Source: Pelotomaculum sp.
GTDB taxonomy: Bacteria > Bacillota > Desulfotomaculia > Desulfotomaculales > Pelotomaculaceae
Reading direction: 5' to 3'
Length of the DNA stretch: 12,667 nucleotides
Assembly (NCBI GenBank): GCA_022839445.1
Contig: JALHFC010000026.1
Span: 1 to 12,667 of the forward strand
The notes under the pieces were generated by a model. The model made no database searches. It worked only from the letters and a program-made list of their open reading frames with translations, and was not told the DNA's origin. Position numbers and translations under genes: made by a program. The first letter of the stretch is position 1. Every line of letters starts with the position of its first letter. Below are positions 6,260 through 12,406 of the stretch, piece after piece.

Positions 6260-6943
6260 ATTCATCCCAGCTTTGGTGCTTCGCCAATTGGGTAAAAATT
6301 TATCCATGTATGCAACAAATCGCTCGCTGTGCAGCCGCTCAAGTAAGTGGACCATTTCGTGGACCACTATGTATTCGAGGCAGGCGGGGGGTTTTTGGGC
6401 AAGTTCCAGGTTCAGCCAGATCCTTTTGGAGGTGGTATTGCAAGTGCCCCACCGGGTCTTCATTAGTTTTACCCCCCATGATTCAACCTTCACCCCGATT
6501 AACGGTTCCCATTTTTCTATCAAAGGAGGAATCATTGCTTTTAGCTTAATGCGATACCATTCCCGCATAACTTTTTGCCTTTGTTCTTTGTTGCTGTTTT
6601 CCCGCACGAACAAATCCAGATAGGTCTTGTTGCGGATTTCGACCCCTTGCTTCCTTTTATTGGTGTATATCACATTTAAAAGATAGCGCTCTCCTAAAAA
6701 ATAATGGCTCTCACCTGAGACAAAATCTCTTTCCGGCTGTCTTTCCTGTTTTTGAAACTTTGCCTGCTGCTTTTTTATCCAGGATAATTTAGATATGACA
6801 AAAAGCCTTACAGCTTCATCATTCAGTTTTTTTGGCGCCGAAATCCGGACCTGGCCGTCAGGCGGCAGCACCGAAAGGTGTAGGTTTTTGATGTTTTTCT
6901 TGAAAAACTGGACTTCTATGTCCCCAAAGGTTAACTTCCTCAC
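6254..6943 (-). CDS. YgjP-like (DUF45/M48-type) zinc metallopeptidase, C-terminus altered by a repeat
   Basis: A 229-residue protein from GTG 6943 with only a weak ribosome site. The N-terminal half is beta-rich with a charged helix (SWIKKQQAKFQKQERQ). The C-terminal half has the conserved WGVKLMKTRWGTCN and the zinc-binding motif HEMVH (H195, E196, H199) with a third ligand candidate H205 (LHSERF). Family members usually read HELxHLxxxNHSxxFW, then PNWR and about 15 more residues; here the protein stops at LPNWRSTKAGMNA. The final residues are encoded by the tail of repeat copy 3, so the natural end seems to have been replaced. These peptidases are often found near type I restriction genes; none is visible here. 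Catalytic residues are intact, so it may still work. Substrate unknown. Confidence 0.85.
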   Translation of the reverse strand: MRKLTFGDIEVQFFKKNIKNLHLSVLPPDGQVRISAPKKLNDEAVRLFVISKLSWIKKQQAKFQKQERQPERDFVSGESHYFLGERYLLNVIYTNKRKQGVEIRNKTYLDLFVRENSNKEQRQKVMREWYRIKLKAMIPPLIEKWEPLIGVKVESWGVKLMKTRWGTCNTTSKRIWLNLELAQKPPACLEYIVVHEMVHLLERLHSERFVAYMDKFLPNWRSTKAGMNA

Positions 6944-7192
6944 TAATATTCCGCTGCCTTGTTAATAATCTCCATAGATACATTATACCACACAAGGAGG
7001 GTGGTGGTACAACATATGTTCGACAAACAAAACCACGCTTTTATGCAATCCGTTGGATAGGGCAGGTCTTGAGGGGCAAAATTCTATAAGCCGGCTGGAA
7101 AGTATTACAGCGGCCATGAAGAATATTTACAGAAGATTTTCGGGTTTGTTTGAACCAGGTCTCTGATTGGTTATGGGTTTTCCTAAAGAGTA
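6944..7192. other. Intergenic stretch with an orphan ribosome site and a LexA-like palindrome
   Basis: aaggagg (6994-7000) is a perfect Shine-Dalgarno sequence, but the frames after it are only 14-20 codons long (GTG 7001 or ATG 7016 to the stop at 7060) and poorly spaced. The palindrome aacatatgtt (7011-7020) lies within acaacatatgttcg (7009-7022), which matches the Gram-positive LexA box cgaac-N4-gttcg at 12 of 14 positions. This could be the promoter-proximal remnant of a lost SOS-controlled gene. Nothing else recognisable is seen. Confidence 0.3.
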
Positions 7193-7212
7193 GGCCGGCA
7201 TTAAAGCCGGCC
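7193..7212 (-). terminator. Strong hairpin downstream of the 7270-7647 gene
   Basis: ggccggc (7193-7199) and gccggcc (7206-7212) form a perfect 7-bp GC-only stem around attaaa. The flanks are only moderately T-rich on both strands (cgttctgttctttt on plus, tactcttta on minus), so direction is uncertain. The closest gene end is the minus-strand gene at 7270. Confidence 0.55.
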
Positions 7213-7269
7213 CGTTCTGTTCTTTTGGAAATTATGCTTTTCGGTTTCACGAGGGTATCGCATGATGGT

Positions 7270-7647
7270 CTACATTATATTGCCGCCGTTCTCTTTAATG
7301 ATTTCAGTTGCCAGGTTTTTTTTATCTGCCGTTGTTGTCAGCATCAGTGTTGCTTCGTAATCAGAGTTTATATAATCGTTTGCAGAAGGATTTGTGATAT
7401 TTATAAGACGCTCGGCGCCGGTCAAAGTTTCGCCGATGTTGAACGAGTGTACGGTAGGCTGCATGTCATTCAAACTTGTGTCCACCGGGTTATCATAATG
7501 CGGATCGCTGCCGACGTCGAAGTTCGAGATCTCATCCACCCGGACCGTGACGAAACCGGCGCTTTGTAGGGATTTGGCCGCCTGGTGCGCGGCGTTGCTG
7601 GTGGGGAAGTAGGCGACGATAGGTTTTTCACCGGAAGAAAGCTGCAT
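7270..7647 (-). CDS. Small soluble hypothetical protein, ferredoxin-like fold possible
   Basis: A 125-residue protein. ATG 7647 is preferred over GTG 7656 because ggggtgg lies 6 bases before it. It begins with a beta strand and helix (KPIVAYFPTSNAAHQAAKSLQSAGFVTVRVDEIS), the pattern of small stress-type proteins in which a helix containing AA(K/R)xLxxAGF follows the first strand. A polar middle segment (FDVGSDPHYDNPVDTSLNDM) and a second strand/helix pair (YEATLMLTTTADKKNLATEIIKENGGNIM) follow. There is no signal peptide, membrane helix or catalytic motif. The two-fold strand-helix layout suggests a compact sensing or stress domain, but I do not recognise a named family. It is transcribed alone, with a hairpin about 60 bases downstream. 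Confidence 0.72.
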   Translation of the reverse strand: MQLSSGEKPIVAYFPTSNAAHQAAKSLQSAGFVTVRVDEISNFDVGSDPHYDNPVDTSLNDMQPTVHSFNIGETLTGAERLINITNPSANDYINSDYEATLMLTTTADKKNLATEIIKENGGNIM

Positions 7648-7719
7648 TTTATCCACCCCTTTTTTGATTTAGTGTGGCCTGTGACAGCTTTTTTATTCTC
7701 GGCAATGTATTAAATCTTG

Positions 7720-7748
7720 TTGTTACCGGCATGTCCGTTTGATATAAT
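7720..7748 (+). promoter_or_regulatory. Probable sigma-A promoter of the 7799-8083 gene
   Basis: TTGTTA (7720-7725) and a perfect TATAAT (7743-7748) are separated by 17 bases, about 50 bases before the start codon. Just downstream, atccct and agggat form a small stem that includes the aaggga element ahead of the gene, which might mask it in the RNA. Confidence 0.65.
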
Positions 7749-7798
7749 AGCGCCAGAAATCCCTAAACGATAAGGGATAAAATTTGTGAGTGGTGATT

Positions 7799-8083
7799 AT
7801 GAATAAAACAGATCGAGCAGAGTTGGCAAAATGGCGCCGGACGGCTATATTTGTCACAGTGCTGGGCATTGCGCTGTTTGCCGCTCCCTGGGTACCGAAG
7901 AACTATAAGTACATGCTGGCAATCCCGATTTATGCCATGTTTTTTTATGTTTATTACAAATATATTTGTATAAAAAAAAGTTGCCGGCGGGCGGTTTCTA
8001 ACGGCGATAAACTGCCTGTAAATCAAGAAGTAAAAAAAACCGGACACCGGTCAGGTAAAGCGTCAAATAAAAGGGACCGCTGA
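7799..8083 (+). CDS. Small two-helix membrane protein, unknown function
   Basis: A 94-residue protein from ATG 7799; GTG 7790 or 7793 are possible alternatives since the ribosome site is ambiguous (ggtg near the ATG, or aaggga further upstream). Two hydrophobic segments, TAIFVTVLGIALFAAPWV and YMLAIPIYAMFFYVYYKYI, form a probable helical hairpin. A strongly basic, hydrophilic tail (CIKKSCRRA...KKTGHRSGKASNKRDR) follows, which by the positive-inside rule should face the cytoplasm. No motif identifies a function. It has its own good promoter and appears to stand alone. The stop overlaps a weak dyad (aaagggac ... gtccttt) that may end transcription, although there is no U-tract. Confidence 0.65.
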   Translation: MNKTDRAELAKWRRTAIFVTVLGIALFAAPWVPKNYKYMLAIPIYAMFFYVYYKYICIKKSCRRAVSNGDKLPVNQEVKKTGHRSGKASNKRDR

Positions 8084-8127
8084 TGTCCTTTCAAATAAGC
8101 AAATTAACTGGCCGGCCATTGCCGTGC

Positions 8128-8240
8128 TTATGCCCAGTTCGCCACGCTGCCCCTTTCCGTAGGCCGGACTTCCAGTCTGGCGTCAATGCGTTCCTTTAGC
8201 TCCGGGACGTTGGATATTATGCCCACAAGGCGGGTAACGG
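8128..8240 (-). pseudogene. C-terminal fragment of an unrecognised protein
   Basis: The minus strand reads VTRLVGIISNVPELKERIDA followed by a similar protein-like ending (RLEVRPTERGS, stop at 8128). The even codon use and amphipathic helix look like real protein. Coding character is lost upstream of about 8240, where the plus strand instead begins to resemble an Rpn-type nuclease. I do not recognise the family; it may be a stranded gene end. Confidence 0.25.
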
Positions 8241-8653
8241 TTGGTGACAAGCACAAGGTCGATATATTGGTGGAAACCGGTCTTAAAGGCGAACCTGGTT
8301 TGATCCTGGTACATGTTGAGGCGCAGGCATATGAGCAAAAGAGATTCAATGAGCGGATGTTTATCTACTTCAGCCGACTTTATGAAAAATACCGGCGCAA
8401 AGTATTGCCGGTAGCGGTATTCAGCTACAACCGGATACGGAATGAACCAGATAGTTTAGAAATGGGGTTTTCATTTTTAGAATTCTTGAATTTTCGTTTT
8501 TACAAGTTGGAACTAAAGAAACTGAATTGGCGGGAGTATATACATACCGACGCTACGGTAATAATTAAATCCGGCAGCCAAAACAACTGCCGGACAATGG
8601 AGCAGGCTTTTTTATGCGCCAAAGGATTGATCCACCAGGTCCTGGTATTTTAA
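8186..8653 (+). pseudogene. Rpn/PD-(D/E)XK transposase-like nuclease, core fragment
   Basis: The open frame is 155 residues, but only the middle (from about 8238 to 8545) resembles a family. DKHKVDILVETGLKGE and GLILVHVEAQAYEQ carry the D...ExQ catalytic pattern, followed by FNERMFIYFSRLYEKYRRKVLPVAVFSYN and LNWREYI, as in Rpn recombination-promoting nucleases (PD-(D/E)XK transposase-like family). The usual first 50-60 residues are missing: the N-terminal 20 residues here are antisense to the fragment at 8128-8240. The C-terminal 100 or more residues are also missing: after NWREYI the frame runs through the terminator of the neighbouring operon and into the 3' end of its gene. A functional product is unlikely. 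Rpn proteins are nucleases linked to recombination and phage defence. Confidence 0.6.
8570..8594 (-). terminator. Intrinsic terminator of the substrate-binding-protein gene
   Basis: tccggcag (8570-8577) and ctgccgga (8587-8594) form a perfect 8-bp stem with a 9-base loop. On the minus strand the stem is followed by tttaattatt. It lies 18 bases beyond the stop codon at 8612. Confidence 0.75.
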
Positions 8654-9562
8654 ATCCGTTTTCAGCAGGCTCTTATTTTTCATCCACTCCAGGACGTTGT
8701 TGACATCCTCTTCATTTGGTATTTGGGGTTTGGGATAGCGCTGGATGGGATAATCTTTGGCGATTGGCTCCGGCACATTCACATTTTCGGTCAATAGCTG
8801 CGTGTAATTATCGGGATGGTTGTTCAAGTCGTCCACCGCTTTGGCATAACCCCGATAGAAGCCCTGCACGGCGCTTTTCTTTTCGTCCAGAGTTTTTTGG
8901 CTGAAAACCACTACCGCCTGGGATAGATTCCTTTTCGTGTCTTTCGTATCTTGCGCCACTATTTTGGCTCCTTTGAACGCGCCAAAAGTCAGCAGCGGAT
9001 CAGGCACGACGATGGCATCAATTTTGTTGTTGAAGAGCATTTCCATGCGCACGGGTATTTTCGGTACGGAAACTTTATGGACCTCGGAAGGAGCCATCCC
9101 GCCGTCCTCCAAGAGCCCGTCAGTTATATATTCAATGATCGAGTTGTAGGAAATCCCCACACTTTTACCTTTTAAATCCGCCAGGGTGGCAATGCCCGAA
9201 TTCGGCGCGGCAATGATGCCGAACCTCCCTTCTTCAGGGGCCGCCCCCAGGGTGATGGCGGTCACTTTAACATCCTGGCCGGCATCCTTGAGCATGGCGG
9301 CCACAATCATGTCCGTGATGATCCCGTCCAGCTGTCCTGCCTGCACCGCATTGATCTGTTCCACCGCGCTTTGGAAACGTACTATTTCCACATCAAGGTT
9401 TTCCAGCGTGAAATAACCGTTTTTTTCAGCCGTTACCGTAGGCATAATGTCCTCAATGGGCAGCACCCCAACCTTTAACTGCTCCGGTTCTTTTTCCTTA
9501 CCGCACCCAGCTATTAAAAAAAGGGAAATAGCCAGCGCCAGGAATATTCTTAACCTGACCAT
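8612..9562 (-). CDS. ABC-transporter substrate-binding lipoprotein, SsuA/TauA/NMT1-like
   Basis: A 316-residue lipoprotein. The start ATG 9562 places a proper signal peptide first: MVRLRIFLALAISLFLIAGC with lipobox LIAGC and modified Cys20; the open frame extends 24 codons further upstream without a better ribosome site. The mature part begins LKVGVLPIEDIMPTVTAEKNGYF, then LDVEIVRF, and contains LADLKGKSVGISYNSIIEYI and NKIDAIVVPDPLLTF, the two-lobe pattern of the NMT1/SsuA-like family, which binds sulfonates, taurine, thiamine precursors or similar small molecules. The ligand cannot be read from sequence. It is the probable partner of the permease and ATPase encoded at 10635-12150, but an opposing gene separates them, and this gene has its own promoter (9613-9641) and terminator (8570-8594). 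The protein appears complete. Confidence 0.88.
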   Translation of the reverse strand: MVRLRIFLALAISLFLIAGCGKEKEPEQLKVGVLPIEDIMPTVTAEKNGYFTLENLDVEIVRFQSAVEQINAVQAGQLDGIITDMIVAAMLKDAGQDVKVTAITLGAAPEEGRFGIIAAPNSGIATLADLKGKSVGISYNSIIEYITDGLLEDGGMAPSEVHKVSVPKIPVRMEMLFNNKIDAIVVPDPLLTFGAFKGAKIVAQDTKDTKRNLSQAVVVFSQKTLDEKKSAVQGFYRGYAKAVDDLNNHPDNYTQLLTENVNVPEPIAKDYPIQRYPKPQIPNEEDVNNVLEWMKNKSLLKTDLKYQDLVDQSFGA

Positions 9563-9612
9563 TTTAACCCAACCTTCCAATATATCTTTATCAATATAAT
9601 TTATATAAGTGT

Positions 9613-9641
9613 ATGTTAGAATATCAATAAGCATAAGTCAA
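9613..9641 (-). promoter_or_regulatory. Promoter of the substrate-binding-protein gene
   Basis: On the minus strand, TTGACT (9641-9636) and TAACAT (9618-9613) are 17 bases apart. The sequence ATTGACTTATGC around the -35 box recurs, with one change, in the promoter of the ATPase-permease operon (12215-12226), suggesting shared control. Confidence 0.55.
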
Positions 9642-9710
9642 TATGGGAGGGATTATTATTTGTAAAGAAGAATAATAAAAGATTACGCGTATCATGGGGG
9701 ATTGAACAAG

Positions 9711-10625
9711 TTGACACACCAAAAAGAAAAATTAAGCACTTTTGAGATCTGGATACTGGCCATGCGTCCCAAGACGCTGCCGGCTGCCATTGGTCCCGTG
9801 CTGGTCGGCGCGGCGCTGGCGGCCGGCGACCAGGCTTTTCGCTTCGGCCCGGCCTTGGCCGCCCTGCTGGGGGCGCTGCTCCTGCAGATCGGGTCCAATC
9901 TGGCCAACGATGTCTTTGATTTTAAAAAAGGCATGGATACCAAAGAACGAACCGGCCCGCTGCGAGTCACGCAAGCGGGGCTTTTATCCCCGCGCCAGGT
10001 ACTGGCGGGGATGTGGACCATTTTTGCGCTGGCTGGTGGTGTTGGTTTATACCTGATCTGGGTCGGGGGATGGCCTATCCTGGTGGTCGGGATCTTGTCC
10101 ATCCTGGCGGCGATCGCTTATACCGGAGGTCCTTTTCCCCTTGGTTATCACGGCCTGGGCGATGTTTTAGTTTTTATTTTCTTCGGGCCGGTAGCCACTT
10201 GCGGCACATACTACGTGCAGGCAGGTTATATCGGCGCTTCTGCCTGGTGGGCGTCAGTACCCATGGGGTTTTTAATTACCGCGATTCTTGTGGTGAATAA
10301 TTACCGGGATTTAGAAACGGACCAGAAAGGAGGCAAGCGGACGCTGGTCGTCCGTCTGGGACCCTCAGGCGCCCGCGGCGAATATTTCTTGCTTCTGGCC
10401 GCGTCTTTAGCGGTTCCGCCGCTCATGTGGCTTAGCGGTAATTATTCGGCGTGGATGCTCTTGCCCGTGCTTTCATTATGCCTGATCCGGCCGCTGGTTC
10501 GTGACATGAAGACGAAAAAGGGGGTCCCGCTAAATGCCACCCTGGCCGGCACCGCCCGTTTCTCACTGGTTTTTGCGCTCCTGTTTGCCATCGGCTATCT
10601 GTTGGACAAGTTTTATTTCCATTGA
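9711..10625 (+). CDS. menA: MenA-like 1,4-dihydroxy-2-naphthoate polyprenyltransferase (UbiA superfamily)
   Basis: About 304 residues with eight or nine membrane helices. TTG 9711 is chosen because the ggggg at 9696-9700 lies 10 bases upstream; TTG 9702 would be too close to it. The two prenyl-diphosphate/Mg2+ motifs of UbiA enzymes are present: NLANDVFDFKKGMDTKERTG near residue 63 and NNYRDLETDQKGGKRTL near residue 196. MAMRPKTLPA-type N-terminus (here LAMRPKTLPAAIGPVLVG) and the second motif are characteristic of MenA, which attaches the isoprenoid tail to 1,4-dihydroxy-2-naphthoate in menaquinone synthesis at the membrane. No other men or mqn gene is in the window, so use of another aromatic acceptor cannot be excluded. 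It lies head-to-tail against, and between, the parts of an ABC importer, ending only 9 bases before the convergent permease gene. Confidence 0.85.
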   Translation: MTHQKEKLSTFEIWILAMRPKTLPAAIGPVLVGAALAAGDQAFRFGPALAALLGALLLQIGSNLANDVFDFKKGMDTKERTGPLRVTQAGLLSPRQVLAGMWTIFALAGGVGLYLIWVGGWPILVVGILSILAAIAYTGGPFPLGYHGLGDVLVFIFFGPVATCGTYYVQAGYIGASAWWASVPMGFLITAILVVNNYRDLETDQKGGKRTLVVRLGPSGARGEYFLLLAASLAVPPLMWLSGNYSAWMLLPVLSLCLIRPLVRDMKTKKGVPLNATLAGTARFSLVFALLFAIGYLLDKFYFH

Positions 10626-10634
10626 CCCCAATGC

Positions 10635-11393
10635 CTATAATTTGACCCAGCGGCACAGCAGATTTTCCACTTTATCCAGGATTAAGTAAAGGAAAAAACC
10701 CATCAGCCCCATGCCGATAATCCCGGCGAACATATCCTCATAATTCAGCCGGCTCATGGAATCCATGATAAAAAACCCAATCCCTTCCTGGGTGGCGTAA
10801 GTTTCCACGAGAAAAAGCACCGCCATGGCCGTGCCTAGCCCCAGTCTTAAGGAGGTGAGAATGGCCGGCAGGCATCCGGGCAGGAAAACGTGGATATAAA
10901 GGTCCCAGGACCCGGCCCCCAGAGACTGTACGGAAGAAATATATCCTCTTTCCAGGTTTTTGGCCGCGTCACGGGTTGTCACCAGGATCAGGTAAAAAGC
11001 AATTAAGGTAATCAAGACAATTTTGGAGACATCCCCGATCCCCAGAATGATTAGAAAGACCGGCAGCAAAACAACTTTAGGCACGGGATAGGTCAGGTAA
11101 ATCATGGGCGCCACCCAGTCGTCAATTTTCTGGTTTTTACCAATCCAAATACCCAGGGGCACGCCCAGCACGGCGGCCAGGAAAAGACTGGTCAGAACCC
11201 GGTAAAGGCTTATGCCCAGGTGGGTTAACAGGTCTTTCTGGAGGCTGGCCAGGAAGTTTTTAATGGCGTCCGTCGGGGGAGGCACCGCCGGGTTTTTTAA
11301 CGCCAAAGAGAATAACCACCAAATGATGAGCAGAACAATCAACGAAATAACAACGGCAATTGTGCCGCCGCTTTTTTTAAGCGTCTGCCGCAT
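10635..11393 (-). CDS. ABC-transporter permease, SsuC/TauC-like
   Basis: A 252-residue membrane protein. ATG 11393 is chosen because aggag lies 8 bases upstream; the frame runs further upstream but there overlaps the ATPase gene in another frame. About six helices: one near the N-terminus (TIAVVISLIVLLIIWWLFSL) and a block from residue 60 onward. The cytoplasmic EAA loop, which docks the ATPase, is visible as SLGAGSWDLYIHVFLPGCLP followed by AILTSLRLGLG. Length matches SsuC/TauC permeases (about 250-260). The gene overlaps the 3' end of the ATPase gene by 17 bases, so the two are translationally coupled. Its stop lies 9 bases from the stop of the convergent menA-like gene. Confidence 0.9.
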   Translation of the reverse strand: MRQTLKKSGGTIAVVISLIVLLIIWWLFSLALKNPAVPPPTDAIKNFLASLQKDLLTHLGISLYRVLTSLFLAAVLGVPLGIWIGKNQKIDDWVAPMIYLTYPVPKVVLLPVFLIILGIGDVSKIVLITLIAFYLILVTTRDAAKNLERGYISSVQSLGAGSWDLYIHVFLPGCLPAILTSLRLGLGTAMAVLFLVETYATQEGIGFFIMDSMSRLNYEDMFAGIIGMGLMGFFLYLILDKVENLLCRWVKL

Positions 11394-12150
11394 AATGGCT
11401 ACTCCTGTGCAAAAATGACCGGAGGAAACTGCACATTTCCCAAAACTGCGTCTGTCCCCTCTGGCGGGAGGCGTTGGATACGTTATTCTCGATCTCCTGC
11501 CGGATCCGGCCGGGAGAGTGGGACATGATGAAGATCTTTTCTCCCAGGAAGACAGCTTCTTCAATGTTGTGGGTAATAAGGAAAATGGTAAGCCGGGTTT
11601 CTTCCCAGATTTCCAGAAGGAAATCCTGGATTTCTTCCCGCGTCAGGGCATCCAGGGAGGAAAAGGGCTCGTCCATCAATAAAAGTTTGGGTTCCAGCAC
11701 CAGCGCCCGGGCGATGGCCACTCGCTGTCTCTGCCCCCCGCTTAATTGGGCGGGGTATCTTTGCGCCAGGGATAACAAGCCCAATTTTTCCAGGACGGAT
11801 TCTGCCGCCGCTTTAATTTCGCCGGCGGACTTTTGCCGGAATTTTAGGCCTAAAACCACGTTGTCCCACACCGTCTTCCAGGGGAGGAGCCCGAAGTCCT
11901 GCAGAATCAAAGCCGTCTCGCCGCCCCGCAGCGGGGGCCTGCCGTCGATGAGCACTTGCCCCGAGTAATCAGCGTTAAGGCCGGCCAGGACGTTGATCAG
12001 GGTGCTTTTGCCGCAGCCTGAAGGGCCGATAAGCACGCCTCTTTTACCCCTGGACAGGGAGAGGTCGACCGATTCCAGCGCCCTTACCGGCGCTTTCTTT
12101 GGCGCGAAATCCACTTTTAAAGATTTTATGAACAAATAATCGTCTTTCAT
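11377..12150 (-). CDS. ABC-transporter ATPase, SsuB/TauB-like
   Basis: A 257-residue ATP-binding subunit. All motifs are intact: Walker A GPSGCGKST (42-50), Q-loop Gln84, signature LSGGQ (136-140), Walker B LLLMDE (156-161), D-loop SSLD and H-loop His194. The segment DFGLLPWKTVWDNV after the Q-loop is typical of the nitrate/sulfonate/taurine subfamily. ATG 12150 is chosen over ATG 12183 because the promoter at 12196-12224 would start transcription about ten bases before 12183, leaving no ribosome site, whereas aggat lies upstream of 12150. The protein would energise import together with the permease downstream and the separately encoded lipoprotein at 8612-9562. Confidence 0.92.
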   Translation of the reverse strand: MKDDYLFIKSLKVDFAPKKAPVRALESVDLSLSRGKRGVLIGPSGCGKSTLINVLAGLNADYSGQVLIDGRPPLRGGETALILQDFGLLPWKTVWDNVVLGLKFRQKSAGEIKAAAESVLEKLGLLSLAQRYPAQLSGGQRQRVAIARALVLEPKLLLMDEPFSSLDALTREEIQDFLLEIWEETRLTIFLITHNIEEAVFLGEKIFIMSHSPGRIRQEIENNVSNASRQRGQTQFWEMCSFLRSFLHRSSHYAADA

Positions 12151-12195
12151 GCGGCACCATATCCTATAATGGTATTCATCCATGACATCGCGAAT

Positions 12196-12224
12196 ATTGT
12201 ATGTCTCTTTATGGCGTAAGTCAA
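12196..12224 (-). promoter_or_regulatory. Strong sigma-A promoter of the ATPase-permease operon
   Basis: On the minus strand, TTGACT (12224-12219) and TACAAT (12201-12196) are 17 bases apart, each with a single departure from consensus. The -35 context ATTGACTTACGC nearly repeats the one at 9631-9642 ahead of the binding-protein gene. Confidence 0.8.
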
Positions 12225-12280
12225 TGGATTTTGCCTAATAACCAACTTGCATATTCAGGCAAAATATTTATAAAGGAGCA

Positions 12281-12345
12281 TGCCCGGGGGAATTTCCTCC
12301 GATGAATCTCCGGAAATTTCCATAAGGGGTCAGTCCCTCGCTACA
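12281..12345 (+). repeat. Composite palindromic repeat, copy 4
   Basis: tgcccgggggaatttcctcc (12281-12300), then gatgaatctccggaaatttc, then aaggggtcagtccctcgctac (12324-12344). The same order and nearly the same bases occur in reverse orientation at 4171-4232. The tail belongs to the same family as copies 1 and 3 although the hairpin differs. It ends just before the terminator of the adjacent minus-strand gene. The remainder of 12225-12280 shows nothing recognisable. Confidence 0.75.
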
Positions 12346-12354
12346 TCAAAACAA

Positions 12355-12383
12355 CAAGAGGGACAAGGAACCTGTCCCCCTTG
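12355..12383 (-). terminator. Intrinsic terminator built from a GGGACA...TGTCCC repeat
   Basis: caagagggaca (12355-12365) pairs with tgtcccccttg (12373-12383) over 11 positions with one G-U-type pair, across loop aggaacc. On the minus strand the stem is followed by ttgttttga. It lies 24 bases past the stop of the gene at 12407. Confidence 0.75.
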
Positions 12384-12406
12384 ACCCTCTTGATTTTTAT
12401 AATTTC

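Noticed and set aside
6256..6623. Plus-strand frames over the metallopeptidase gene
   Set aside because: They are antisense shadows of a gene with an intact HEMVH active site.
8110..8117. ggccggcc 8-base palindrome
   Set aside because: A lone short palindrome with no partner or spacing that points to a function.
9563..9634. 24-residue N-terminal extension of the binding lipoprotein
   Set aside because: It would place residues before a complete lipoprotein signal peptide and would overlap the promoter at 9613-9641.
9732..10102. Minus-strand frames opposite the menA-like gene
   Set aside because: High-GC shadow frames; the plus strand carries both prenyltransferase motifs.
11394..11564. 57-residue N-terminal extension of the permease
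   Set aside because: It overlaps the ATPase coding region in another frame, has no hydrophobic character, and ATG 11393 has a good aggag site.
4484..12400. Shared string cctcttgattttta near 4486 and 12386
   Set aside because: One copy lies within the end of the toxin coding region and the other in a terminator flank; a short A/T-rich match like this can arise by chance.
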